A stretch of 64,000 bases of DNA. Origin: Canna indica (Eukaryota > Streptophyta > Magnoliopsida > Zingiberales > Cannaceae). Positions 11,822 through 25,700 of the stretch are shown one piece after another (position 1 is the stretch's first letter; each line of letters begins with the position of its first letter). Position numbers and translations under genes: made by a program. The notes below the pieces were generated by a model. It did not search any database. It was not told the DNA's origin and worked only from the letters and a program-made list of their open reading frames with translations. The stretch lies in assembly GCA_034359265.1 (NCBI GenBank), contig CP136898.1, positions 51,325,501-51,389,500 of the forward strand, written 5' to 3'.

Positions 11822-14800
11822 TCATAGCTTATCTAAATACGATTCCAGTTGACCTGTTGCTGCCAATATAAGACCTGCAGTGCCAAGGAGAAATTGTAAA
11901 CCAACGCAAAACATAAATGGAAGTATTTTTTATCGAATATTTTATTTTGAAAAATAATCAAAATTATTGTAAAAAATGTTTGTTTTTAATAGAAGCTTGG
12001 TTCTGGTCAATTTAATCTAGAAAAAAAAAAATCTTCAAATTGGGAAGTCTTTGGTTGATCCAGTTGGTTTGGTTCAAATTGAGAACCATCAACCATTATT
12101 CCAAGAAGGAATGGCACTTGCCCGTTCATCGCATTTTTTAGGAATCAAAAACAGCAATTTAGCCTCAGCTAAATGCTGATTGAACATGGAAACTGGTATA
12201 AAAAAAAGCTGTCTATCATACTAGTTTTTCTTGGTCAGCTGATCTAATCTGAGTACTCTGGAATTCTCAGATAACTGCATAATAGTGGTTCACATAATAC
12301 TGAATTTAAACAGACTGGTCATAAATTTAAATCACTCAGACTCTCAAATACTTCAAAGAAAGAAAAATAATATGAAAACATAATTTATGTAAAAGCATGT
12401 GCAAGCAATTACTTTATCTTATTTTCTTTGGCGAATGAATTAACTTTCACAAGTTCTGTTAGATTTATCAAATTAAAGTGATCTAAAATGTCCTAGAGAT
12501 TGTCTGCTGTTGATAAATAGCACATTACCTAGAAACAAAGCAGAAGGATTTCCAGGTCTTGATTTAAACTCCGGATGAAATTGCACGCCAACATAGTAGG
12601 GATGACCTTGAAGCTCCAAAACCTGTTAAAAAGTTCCCAGTAAGTATTCAAATGTCAGTTTCACAAATGTGAAAAAAAAACTGGATAATTGACAGGATAC
12701 CTCCATTCTTGTTCCACTTTCATCATTGCCAACAAAATCAATGCCTGCACTGCCCAGCTTCCCAACGTAATTAGGGTTTACCTATCCAATAATAAGGATA
12801 AAAATTGAAAAAACATGATGCTGAGAGTTTAATAATCCTTTAGATAGAATAGCATCTCTTAACACAAGAATTAATTTTAGGTTAATTGTCAGGTGTGAGT
12901 TAAATAAGAGTTACTTCCAAATTACTAGTAGGAAATAATAGGGATATTTCCTTCATATAATGTCTCTCCAAGTGGACAATATCATTAATGTAACAAAGAG
13001 AAACTTTATTTAATCAGTTACACGTAATTGCACTTAATGGAGTGTAGCAGAAATGAGTTATGTGATATATGTTACTTGAAAAAGATGCGAGCCTTTCCAT
13101 CCTACCATTTTGATTAAGACAATTTTGTAGAATACAAGGTTTAAAATCTAATACTGATATCGATCTTAGTGTTTGATCCATACGCCTCTATCATTTTTTT
13201 TTTCATTTTAAGCTCCAAAGTCATAATTTAAAATGATAATTCATTAAAATGACTAAAAACATAATCCACTAGTAAAGCATAGAAACATCTTATTCTTAAC
13301 TCACAAACAAGATTTAAAAGCTCGTATCGATACTGATCTCGATAACTAACCAGTACCAATACATATGGTACCATACCTGCACTCAATACAATCCAATACA
13401 AACAAGAGTGTCTATGTAATTACTGTTTTTTTTTTATTTTAGACTCCAACTTCATATTTTAAATGATTAAAAAAACATACATAATACACTAATAAAGCAT
13501 AGAAGCATCTGAAATTAAGTATACTTTTAGTTAAAATGAAAAAAATACAAATTTAAACCTAAAAGGTTTAAGAGTTGCGTCCATCAAAAAAGGTAGGTGG
13601 CATCTCAAGGGTGATCCCTCCACCATGAGCAATGTAATCAAAATTGACGCATTGTCAATGGTTTCTCTCTAATCTACCACAATGTTGTCATGCTCTTCGG
13701 TGCCATTTTGACAGTTTAGGATAAAAATGACAGTTTTGAGAAAAATTAGAGAAAGAGAGTAGTGTAGGGAAAAGAATAAGGGATTTGAGGGCTTTGTAAA
13801 AACTGATCCAAGGATCTAGGTCAGTTGAAGTATTTTCTTGGTATTGAGGTTGCTCAGTCTCGTTCAAGGATTGTCATTTCCCAACACAAATATGTCTTGG
13901 ACATTCTTAAAGAAACTAGCATGTTGGATTGCACACCTGTTGATACACCAATGGATCCAAATGTCCATCTCCTTCGAGGACAGGGGGAGTCTCTTGCAGA
14001 TCTTGGAAGGTATCGAAGACTGGTAGGGAAGCTTAATTATTCGACAATAACAAGACCGGACATTCCATTTGTGTAAGCGTGGTGAGCCAATTCCTACAGT
14101 CTCCTTGTAAATACCATTGGGATGTTGTGATTCGCATTCTCAGTTATATTAAAGCAGCTCCTGGCCAAGGATTATTGTATGAAGATAAGGGTCATACTCA
14201 AGTGATTGGTTATTGTGATGCAGATTGGGTTGGTTCTCCTTTCTACTACCGGGTACTGTGTTCTAATTGGAGGTAATTTGGTATCCTGGAAAAGTAAGAA
14301 GCAAGAGGTTGTTGCTAGATCTAGTGCTGAGGCAGAATATCGTGCTATGGCCTTAACAACTTGCGAGCTCATGGTTGAAGCAGTTGCTTCAAGAATTAAA
14401 GTTTGGAGATGTTGGGCAAATGAAACTAATACATGACAATCAGGCCGCTCTGCATATTGCCTCAGTCATGAAAGGACTAAACACATAGAAGTTGACTGTC
14501 ATTTTATTAGAGAGAAGATCCTGTCAAGGATGTATAGCTACGAACTTTGTCTGTTCGAATGAGCAACCAGCTAATATATTTACTAAGTCACTTAGTGGTC
14601 CTAGGATAGTCTTCCTATGTAACAAGCTGGGTGCCTATGATTTATATGCTCCAGCTTGAGGCGGAGTGTTAGAATACAGAGTTAGTACTAGTTATATATA
14701 GTCTCACATTGCTTAATTATTTGGTTAGTCTTGTATAGCATCTCTGTATTTGTATCCTATTCCCAGTGAATAAGTGTTATACTTTTCACAAATACACCAT

Positions 14801-17800
14801 ACTATTTCACAGATTTGTACTGTATCCTATGTTGGGCGCTACCAAACCAATACACCGGATACAATGCATGTATTGAGTTGTGCTGATACGATGTGAGATT
14901 TAAATCGATGCCAAATATTATTGGTGTTAATCAAAGATTGACAAGAATACCTACTCGGTGGCCATTAGTTAGAAGGATCTAATTTAGTTTCTAGTTAGTG
15001 TAATTCATGGTTTGAAATTTCATACCGTACCGGGTGGTATGCCCGGTATTTGCTGGTATTTTGAGTTTCTGATATACGATATACCCGGTATTTGATAAAT
15101 ATCGGGTATCTCGGTCATACCGGGCGGTATTTATCATATACCGCCCGGTATGGGCGGTATGATGCCTTAGAGCCGTTGGGCCACCCAACGGCGCTCAAGC
15201 CTGTTGGCAACGGGTGCCCGACAGCCCGACAGGGCTGTCGGCCACCTGGTTTGGTTTAATACCGCCCAAACCGGGCGGTATTATGTGCATACCAGGCGGT
15301 ATTACCGCCCGGTATGATGAACAGTATCCCCAAATAGCTCTATAGCCATTTGGGGCCGGGTCAAAGAAAATTTCCCAACAAATTAGTATGCTAATGTCAA
15401 TGTGGTATAATGGATACCAAGGCATTATGCCATGGGAAAATTTCCAAATATGGGCATTAGAGACCTACGGTGTTGACCTTAATCGTGTATGTCCCGAAGC
15501 CCAAGATATGTATGGGTACGACGGACGTCATTCGTCCGCATTTTAAACATTGTATTCATGTGTTTGACATTTGAATATTGATTTTAAGCATTTCTTCGTC
15601 AATTATGTGTTATTGGAGACTTGGAGTTATTTCTTTAAAAAAAAAAAACGGCCGGTATGCATTTTCATACCAGCCCGTATCAAACCATGAGTGTAAATAT
15701 ACCTTCTGTTCGAAAGAGTGTTGTTGGTATAACTCGCAGGCATTCCTGAATGAGCTTGTGCCTTGCAACTCATCTTGGCAAGTTGGGACTATGGATTAGT
15801 TATTGTCTTAATTTTTGTATATATAAAAAAGAACCAGAATAGAAATATGCATTAATCTTAACTTTTATATAAACAAACTGTTGCTGTACTCACATTCATC
15901 AAAACTAGATACATAACAAAACAAAATTAACTACATAAATTACATTGCTAATTTTAAATTCATTACTAACCTCATATCTGTGTCGATGCCGTTCATCAAC
16001 ATAAGGAGAATGTTTGTAGCTAGCATTTCAAACAGTTTTTAGTTAGCAAATATGAAAAAAGGGCTTTCACAACATTAAAATATCAAATAACAATTACAAA
16101 AACAATGCATAAATTGTAGGTTAGTCGATAGCATGTGCGCATGTCTCTTCAGAAAATAAAATAGTACTTAAAATAAAGAATAAGAATCCTTGTTTTTAGT
16201 GTAATTGATAGAATGTAACAACATAAGAGTCAAAATTAAGTGAAATTCATAGAATCTTAAATGGGGGATTGCTTAAGAGTCAAAAGTCTCTGCCATACAG
16301 CTTTGAAGTAATACAATCAGGATTTTTGATGAAAGTTCTGCGAGACCCCAATCTCATCGTACTTCCCATGTGTGTTCTTGAGCCCTGCACAAAACGATAA
16401 ACAATACGATCAAAGTAGGCATTTAAATCTCCAAAGGAGCAGCCATGTTTGACATACCTCAGGCATGAACATTACAACAGGATGTGGTGTTTGAGGGTCA
16501 AATTCTTCACTGTTGGCTCTTTCCAAACCCAGAATCTAGCCAAGAGTCAGTTAAATGAGGGAGTGAGAGGTAAATACACTGGTCTCGTCATTGTAAAACA
16601 ATGAAACAGAATTTCTAAAGGAAGCATACAGATCTTGAAATCTCGATCACAGATATCTGCATTCCTAAGCAAATGCCAAGATATGGAATTCTCTTTTCCC
16701 TAGCATATTTTGCTGCTAGTATCATTCCCGGAACCCCACGATCACCAAATCCACCAGGTACGAGAATGCATGAAGAACCCTACATGGCCAAGTTAACAAC
16801 CATCACTTTTGTAATGTACTCGGGAAATGAGGGTATGAACTGTTAAATGAGTAGAGAATTAAGATAGTTAAGGTTCTCCATGAAGTCTGTGCAACAGAAA
16901 AGAAAATGCAATACTAAATTAAATTCTTGCCTTCAAGGTTTGCCATGCCATTTCATGTGCTTCTGGTGTCTGAATGTTGGAAAAGACAGCCAAAATGAGC
17001 AAGGTATAAAAGAAGGAAGAAAAAGATGGCTAAAAGAATATTTACCACTCTTGCACTCTCATCTTCAAGGTCTGAGGCTGCAATCCATTCAACTGATGGT
17101 TTCAATGAGCAAGCAACACAAGCATGTAAAAGGGCCTACAGTAAAAGAACTAATGCATGGGATTGATAATCAATTACAATAATTATACAAAAAACTCTAG
17201 ACCAACCTTATGTCATACAAACACAAGTTGCAAACATAAGAGAGAATCGTGAAAGGTTCATCTCAAGGTATAAAATTATTTACATGGCATCACAATTTCA
17301 AAAATGCATGCATGCAAGTGGTATGAAGTTCGCCTACTGCATAGTGCATATATATAGCATGAGTGTATATACAAATATAGACCATTAGTTACATGGTTTA
17401 TGTTTAAAAGTATTTTAAAATATCCAATTAAAGAACACATTAATGTACATTACTGCTAAGAACTTAAATCAAAATAATTCAAGAGACAAACTATAACATA
17501 GGTTAGATGGCCATTCATCATAATTTAGTGTCCAATTTGAATTGAAGATATAAAACAAGTGAAAGCAGCAAACATTTCGCATATAACAAAACCATGATTC
17601 TAACACTTATTTGATAAGCAAAGAATCCAGTACTTATGCAAAAAGTTCCAGATATACTAATCTTCTCCAACAATGGACTTATAATCTTCAGAATCATCAG
17701 AGGCTAAAATGAAGTTTTAGTAGTATGATTGAGGGACCAAAGTAATTAGTAGGTTGGTTCCAAAATTTGGTTAAAGCCCAAAAAACTATTCCTTCAAACA

Positions 17801-20800
17801 GCATATGCAATTGCAAAGTGTTGTGCTCATACATTAGCGGCCCAACTACATACCCTATATGCAATACAACTGAGAGCTACGTACAGATGTGCAACTCCAT
17901 TAACCACTTTTTCAAACAATATATATTAAAAAGGGTTTCTCAGCTAGTGACACATAACATATCAAAATTACTAAAGGAAATAGAACATTTGTCTAAATAG
18001 TTAAGAAAAATGATGTCTCATTTGCTCCATATCATGGGAAAACTTATCACAAAGTAAGAGCTAATAATCAAACTTATCATCTCGACGAGATAAGATAGCG
18101 ACGAGATATCGTCGTCTCGGTCGAATCGCCCGTATCGTCCGGACGATACATGCGATCCCGAGATATGATATATCTCATCAGGATCTCGTCCAATCTTGGA
18201 CAAGACCCCGACGAGATAGGCGCTAAAAGAAAAAAAAATGTGCAGGATTCGAACCCTGGCCCGCACGGTGGACCAGGAAAGGTTCCACCGCTAGGCCAAG
18301 GTTATTTTTTTGCAATTTTTTCATCCAACTTGTAGATAAGTGTTATCTACATTATTGATTTTTAAAAAAAAAAACCTAACTTAAACCTGCTCGATCGGCG
18401 CCTCTCATGATCTCATCTTTTCCTCGTTCCTCGCATCCCGTCGGCGGCTCTCTCGGAAGCTTCCTCACATCCCGTCGGCGCCTCACTTCTCCGGCGACGC
18501 TTTTCTATTTTCCGGCCAGGTATGTTCCGGCGATCTTCTCTCCACAGCTCGGCACGTCTGCATTTCCGCCACTTCTTTTTTTTTCCGACATAGCTGCTGC
18601 AAACCAGAACAGCTTTAAGCTGTTCTGGAATTTGATTCGATTCCAAAACAGCTTAGATGTTCTGGTTTTGATTTCAGAACAGCTTAAGCTGTTCTGGAAT
18701 CAAAACCAGAACATCTAAGCTAGTTAGTTGTTCTGGAATCAGTTTGATTCCTTGTTTATGCTTGATAAGTTGATAGTATATTTGTATTGTCCTTGTTTAG
18801 CTGTGTTCATTTTGTAATTGTGTATTTGTGTGCAACATTGTTTATATTGTGCAGTAAATTATAGAGGAAAATTCCGGTGAAACGCCTTATGATCCATCTA
18901 AAGATCCTAAACGGAAACCGAACTCGAAAGATATTGGTTGGAGATAAGGTTTAAAATACCGCCCGAAACGGTATATACCGGCCGGTATATACCGGTTTTT
19001 GAGATTTCCGGTATTCGATATACCCGGTTTTGAAAAAACCGGGTATATTGTGTATACCGCCCGGTATGGGCGGTATATACCGGTATACCGCCCGGTATGG
19101 GCAGTATATGGTGGTATGTCACGAAAAATAAAAAAATAAAAATAAAAAATAAAAAAAACCCGGCCGATATGCATTTTCATACCGGTCCGTACCGTGTGTC
19201 GGTACGGTACGGTACCGGTACCGAGATTTTAAACCATGGTTGGAGATATGGATATTGGCCGGATTTAAACAAAAGACAATTGATTGCATGTTCACTTTGT
19301 GGCAACTAATTGAATGGGGGAATCACAAGACTTAAACAACATTTGGCGGGTGGTTATGGAGACGTAAAAAAATGTGATAAAACCACAACCCTGAAAATGA
19401 GAGAAATGCATGATGCCCTTGCAGCTAAGAGGAAGACACCATTCAGTTTGGATGATGAACAAGAAGCAGTGGCACCAGTAGACCATTCTACAGCTTCCAA
19501 CTCCATGCCAAGCTCGGGAACAATTTACAAGAAGAAAAAAAAAAGGCTACTATCCAGTTTGCAGTAATGTCACAAGTGTCACACTCGCAATCCACATCAC
19601 AAACCAAGATTGGTGGATTGCGACAGAGAACAAGAAATTGTGAATGAAAGGCACTCCAAAGGTCCTAGCGAGCAATGTTACATATTTTTGAATTTTAATA
19701 TTTTATATTTTTAATGTTAGTTGAATGGTGGAAATCCTTCGGTGGACGTACTCCCGAGTTTTCAAAGTTTGCAAAGCGCATTATTAGTCTTTGTTGTTCG
19801 TCCTCCGGGTGAACGAAATTGGAGCACTTTTGAGTTTGTAAGTAACTAAGTATTTAATGCTTTCTTAGTGCTTTCTTAGTAGTTATTACTTATTATTTTT
19901 ATTTAATTGCTTTTCTTTTGTATAGATTCACACCAAGAAAAGAAATAGATTGTTGCACCAAAGATTGAATGATTTGGTGTATGTCCAATACAATCGAAAG
20001 ATTGCCACGAGATTTCAAAAAATTCGTGAAGGTGGCAAAAACTATGATCCACTAGTACTTGACGATTTTGATTGGGGGACAAATGCATGGTTCAACAATG
20101 ATGATGGAGAGGATGATAGAATTCCTTTTGAGCTTGTTGATGAAGCCATTGGTGCTTCAAATGCCCTTGAGGGTCATAATTTTCCAAGGAGGCATGGAGT
20201 TAATGAGCTTATCACTTATAATCGACGTCATCGTGGTTCTACTTCTACTTCAAGATTGGTAGATGAAAATTCAAGTGATGAAGGAGAAGAAATATTTCCA
20301 AATGATGATGAAGACATTGAAGATGATTTTGGGCTCAAACCAACTACTCCTCCAATGGATAATACCCCTACTGGAGACATTGAAGATGATTTTGATAATC
20401 TTTTTTAGATTGGAGATTTGGAGTTAATTTGTTAATTGTTAAGACTTGTTTACTCATGATTGTGATGACTTTAGCTACTTGATGTTTTATGGTTCATGCT
20501 ATGTGAATTGGATTTTTGTATATTCTATGTTTGCTACTTTGCTATGTTTTATGATTCATGACAGTTATGTTTGCTACTTTGTTATATCGTTTCGCGACCG
20601 ATATATCGTCCGCGTCGCGACATATCGACAATATAATGTATATTATAAATATAACGATATCAAAGTTCGCTACCGCGAAATTTTTTTGGTCGCAATAATA
20701 AGCTTGCTAATAATATTTAAAGAACAAACCCATGTCCAAGAATCTAATTTTCTTCTTTCAATATTTTTTTCTATTACTTTCTTTTCTTCCTACTTCTGAA

Positions 20801-22671
20801 ACAACTACAGAAGATTCACCTCTTAAACATGAATACATAACTCCCATTCTGTGGTTTGTTATTTACACAGAACGAGTGCCATAATCGTAGAACATCGAAC
20901 CGATTTTTCCAAAAACAAATAATCAGTTAAAAATAAACCAATTTTACTCCATGAATGGACACCATAAAACATGAGTTTGCTGAGATTAGTTCATAGTGCT
21001 AATTAAATTTATAAATAAAATTGATGGAAAATAGCATAAAGCTAAATATATTAAAAAAACATGACAAACGCAATGGAATTAAGTATTGACCACCAATCCC
21101 TTCAGATGGCTTGAGTCACAAAATAGTGAAAAAGCTGGAGCATAGTACTAATTTCCATCAAAAAAGGAGCCGTTTGGTAGCCAATTAGGAAAGGGAATCA
21201 AATCTCATGAAAACTGGAATGGAATACCTTTCCATTGAGAGATTGCTTGGCTGCAGTATAGGAATCAAAATCATTTCCAAGTTATATGTTTTGAATTTCA
21301 ATACCTAGTAATGGAATCAGTAATAATTTTTTTGATAAAAATCCAATGATGTTACCTAATCAAATAAAATATACCATTTAAAATTAGAATTTTTTTCACA
21401 ATAAGTCACTGACTAAAAGAATTAATAGAATTGAAGGACATATTTATTTAAATTTACTTAATGTTATAGATAATTCTTTATTGATAAAGGACTAAAATAT
21501 AAAATTATATAAAGAAAGTACTAAAATGGAAAATATACTATTTTTTGTATAATTGTAATGTATTATTTTTAGAAGTGTGTAACTTTTTTATTAACAAACA
21601 AGTAAAATATAAAATTTTATAAATTAAAAAGCTTAAATGTAAAATATATTATTTTCCACCATTTTAATTTATTTTTTATAAAATGTAACTTTTTATTGTT
21701 AAAAGATGAAATATAAGTTTGCAAATTAAAGTACTTAAATGCAAAATATACGATTTGTTAGCATTTTATTTAGTTAATTTCAATTTAATGTTGATGATAA
21801 GAGACTAAAATATAAATTTTATAAGGACTTCAATGCAATATTTTTTACTTAATTTTAATTTACTATTTAGAAATACGTATATTTTTTGTTGATAGAAGAC
21901 AAAAATTTATAAACAATAGAAGACTAGAATGTGAAATATGCTATTTCATTTCTAAAAAAAGTTATTAATAAGAGAATAAAAATATAAAATTTATAAAACA
22001 AAAAATATTTAATTTGGAAGGCTCAAGAGTCGGGAATGAAATTTGGGAATGGGAATGCTTCCCAAAGAGAGATTTGGGAATCAAATCAAGGGCACTTTTG
22101 GGAATAATACCCGACTCCAAACCCCCACGGCCAAACAGCCCCTAAATTGTTTCCTATACCAAATTCTATCTCAACCATTAGCCATAAGTTCGCTGGTTCA
22201 CCCACCTACCCACTAAGGTCAACAACTGATTATGGAGTGCTCATGCAAACCTTTCAAATCATAGAGAGTTCAACTCAGACCTACTAAAAGGGGTATGGTT
22301 GTTCTCAAAGACAATGAAGAGATGTGATGGGGGATTATTTGACAGTAAAATTCCGATGTCTTAAGATTAATCATGAATAGCCAATTGTGGGTAGCACAAT
22401 TGGTGGCAACATGTTGTATGTTGCCTAGAGATCTAGGGTTCGAATCCTAGTATGGTCACCTATTGTGACTTTCTATCTTTGTTAAAAAAAAGATTAATCA
22501 TGAATAGCAATAAGTGGTACACCTAGCTATGAATGCAGATATACATGTTTAAAAAAACGAAAGAAAAATAGAAGGTTGGAGAATTATCTAGGACAAAAAA
22601 AATGAAGTTTGACATTTTAAGATTAATCTTGATAAATATTAATAATGGAACCCAGATAAGATACCAGCAGA

Positions 22672-22710
<39 letters not shown>

Positions 22711-25700
22711 AAAGGCTACAGGAGAAACTAAAAAAAAATTACTCAAGTAAAGAAAAAGATGGTGTGAGAGATTATTTGGGAGAGAACGAAAGGAATGTTG
22801 ATATCTAGAGATTAATCTTGACAAATATAATTAATAAATATATGATACCAGCAGAATATATATATATGTGTGTGTGTGTGTGTGAAAGGCTACAGGAGAA
22901 ACTGAATGTTGCAACTTGTCAACTTATAAAAAATGATAAGCTCCTATAGAGAAAATGAACAATTAAGTATACAAAATTTAGTCACACCTTCACCACTGAC
23001 AAATATGAGTCTGTCAGACCAGTGTACTTTCCAACCATAGCAATCTTAACCTACAAAATAAAATACGGGTTAGTCATTCAATGAGAACTGATGAGGGCTA
23101 GAAAACAGAACAAGCTGAATAATACTCACTGAGTTGGTAAGGTTGTCATATGTCTCTGCCATCTCTGTCCAACTATTTAAATCCGGAGGAGTTGCCATAC
23201 TGAAATGAAAGTTCCAGAATTAATCCAATATGTCAGGGAGATAGAAAGTAGCTTATACCATAAACTTAGCTAATGATAGACAAAATAAAGTGTACAACTT
23301 ACTTGGCAAAGTTCAACTGTTTTATAATAGCCACATGAGCATTTTGGTTCTGGGCAAAAGCATACTTTTAGCTTTGGGTAGAAATATGGAAATCTTATTC
23401 AGAAAAATTTCAATAGTAACAATCTTGAGGTCCTTGGCACAAGTCATTCAAACAAAGAATGAAAGTATACTATATTTAGAGTAGCCATTTAACTAACCCG
23501 AAGCAGTAGTGGAATGTGCCAAAGGTTTGGAGCATCATGGATATTAAGAATGTTAGAAACCTGTAGAAGCACACAAAATGCATTCCAAAAGTGAGAACAT
23601 AAGATGTCTAAGAGTACAAGGACTTCCAAGCAAAAAAAAGCTTACCGGGACATGACAAAATTGTGACAGTTTAACCTTCGTACTTTCTTGTATAGGCTGC
23701 AAAGTAACAAAATTGGCCTTGATTGTGAGTCGCTTTTTGACAGAATGAAATGAAATAAAAAAGAAAAATCTATGAAGATGCTACATCTGAACTGAGGAAC
23801 TCTAAAAAAACTTAATTTTTGAAAGGTGATGCTGTGCTGTAAAAGCTTTGGCATCTAATAGAAAAAAACATTAAGCCTGAAGAACTACAAGGTCCTATTA
23901 GCAAGAAAGTGAGAGAACACAGAAGCTCTTGCCCAAGTAATAAAAAGAGATCTATCATAATGCTAAGTTGCTAACAATTGTGTCATACAGATAAAAGCAT
24001 ACTATCATATGGCTGCCAAAAACTGTATTTTGTTGATGAGAGCATTTAGGAGTTAGGACATAACCATTCTCCCTGTTGAATGGTGAGTGACATGTGGCAA
24101 GGGCTTGGCCCAATCATCCCCAGCTGGGCGCATGGCTTAGGCTTGACCACTATAGATCAGTGCTTCAGCTAGGCAGGACTACTGTTGGATAGGTGCATGG
24201 GCCTGACCCAACCACAGTCAACCAAGCATTTGGGTTTCAGTAGTTGGTAACCATATTTAACTGCTTCAAACTTTGAGCCCCTACATCACTACTGGAATTG
24301 CCCCTTATGTTAGGTATAGATACAAAAAACTGCCACCTAGCTAAAGGATCTGGATTTTTGATGCTACAATAACTTTCTTTATTTCTGACCTGTGTTGACT
24401 TCATAGGAGGGAGCAGGGATTTGTAGGATTTAGCTCAGGTTCAACCCCTTTCAATTAATTAGGCACTATCTTATCAAGAAGCAGCGACCAAATTCAATTC
24501 TATCAATTAGTAGGACTGGTAAGATTTAGCTCGGGTTCAACCCCTTTCAATCAATTGGGCATTATCTCGTCCGGAAGCGGTGACCAAATTTGCTTCTATC
24601 AATTGGTGCTTTCATTAAGATATGTGAGTTTCCAAAAGTAATCATGAGAGACTCGCCCCGATGTGTCTGCTTCGGGAGAAACATTGGTCAAACGCATTGA
24701 ATGCTTCCATTGGATTTTTGATAAATATGGAGCATTTGGGTACTCATGCCAAACCATCCATCAGCACGACCACCAAATTCACAATGACCCACGAAGCCTT
24801 GTGCTCATTGCTCAACAAGCTACAAACACATTGTAGGAATGATGACGTCATTGATTGCTGGCCAAATTGCAACTGCTCCAACTGAGACCAAGCCAATAAC
24901 TCCAACCTAAGCTCAGCCTATTGCCACCATAGCTCTTGTACAACCAATCATTCAGGCCATAAGCACGAGAACAACTATCAGACTGTCAAAAGGAGTCATG
25001 GTGTAAGTTTGCCTCGATCGGGTAGCATTAGCATATGGGCATCGCCCCCATATGAACAAGAGAACCGAGCCGGCACAGCGGACTTGCCTACAGAGTCAAC
25101 TACAATCCACAGTGGCTGGCCGCAACTCTTGGCTGTGCTTGAATACTATTGCAGCCATCCATGAAGGGGAAAGGCACCAACGTCGATCCCCGTCCATTGG
25201 AGAGAACAAGAGCAAGGTCATTTGAGCAACTAGCTCAGGGGTTGACTGCTCAATCCTTATATTTCAAGGCGTGAGCCTCACCGCAAGTTTCCCAAGGGTC
25301 AACAGGAGGCAATTGACACTGAGCTGAAAAAAAGTTGCTCAATGCTGAGTTCACTTGACCGATCCACTTTCCATCATGGTTGACCAACGTTGTGTTGGTT
25401 CACAAATAGAACGGGATGTGAAAAATGTGCATCAACTATGCCAACTTGAACATGGCGTATCTGAAGGACTAGTTCCCGCTCTCTGGAATCAACCAGATGA
25501 TTGATTCAATAATCAATTGTAGAGCCTTGTCTTTCATGGGCATCTTCTCCGGGTACAATGAAATCCGAATAGCATCGGGCGACCAAAAGCACACTGCTTT
25601 CACGATAGAGCACAACTTGGATTGCTACAATGTGATGCCATTCGACTTAAAAAATGCGAGGGCCATTTATCAAAAAATAGTGGTCCATGTCTTTGCAGCA

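Larger units (their letters stand above)
18069..20706 (+). mobile_element. Internally deleted hAT element in intron 13
   Basis: Ends CAAACTTATCATCTCGACG and, inverted, CAAGCTTATTATTGCGACC lie between perfect 8-bp duplications CTAATAAT (18061-18068 and 20707-20714), the hAT signature. The plus strand encodes a BED zinc finger (split by a nested element): [20 protein letters not shown], then [11 protein letters not shown]. It then jumps to the C-terminal dimerisation region ([28 protein letters not shown]) and an acidic tail, stopping at 20408. The catalytic core is missing. A GC-rich CT-repeat leader at 18380-18600 and inverted AGAACAGCTTAAGCTGTTCT repeats at 18600-18730 may be the element's 5' end. 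Confidence 0.82.
17136..22987 (-). other. CTP synthase intron 13 (5.85 kb) as a repeat trap
   Basis: This intron carries a shrunken hAT element with a nested Mutator-type element, a Harbinger-like element, a SINE and two TA/TG microsatellites. The parts at 17136-18060 and 22900-22987 look like ordinary AT-rich intron sequence with no further gene. Confidence 0.85.

Noticed and set aside
18243..18300. A functional tRNA gene
   Set aside because: A-box and B-box words are present, but no acceptor or anticodon stems pair around them.
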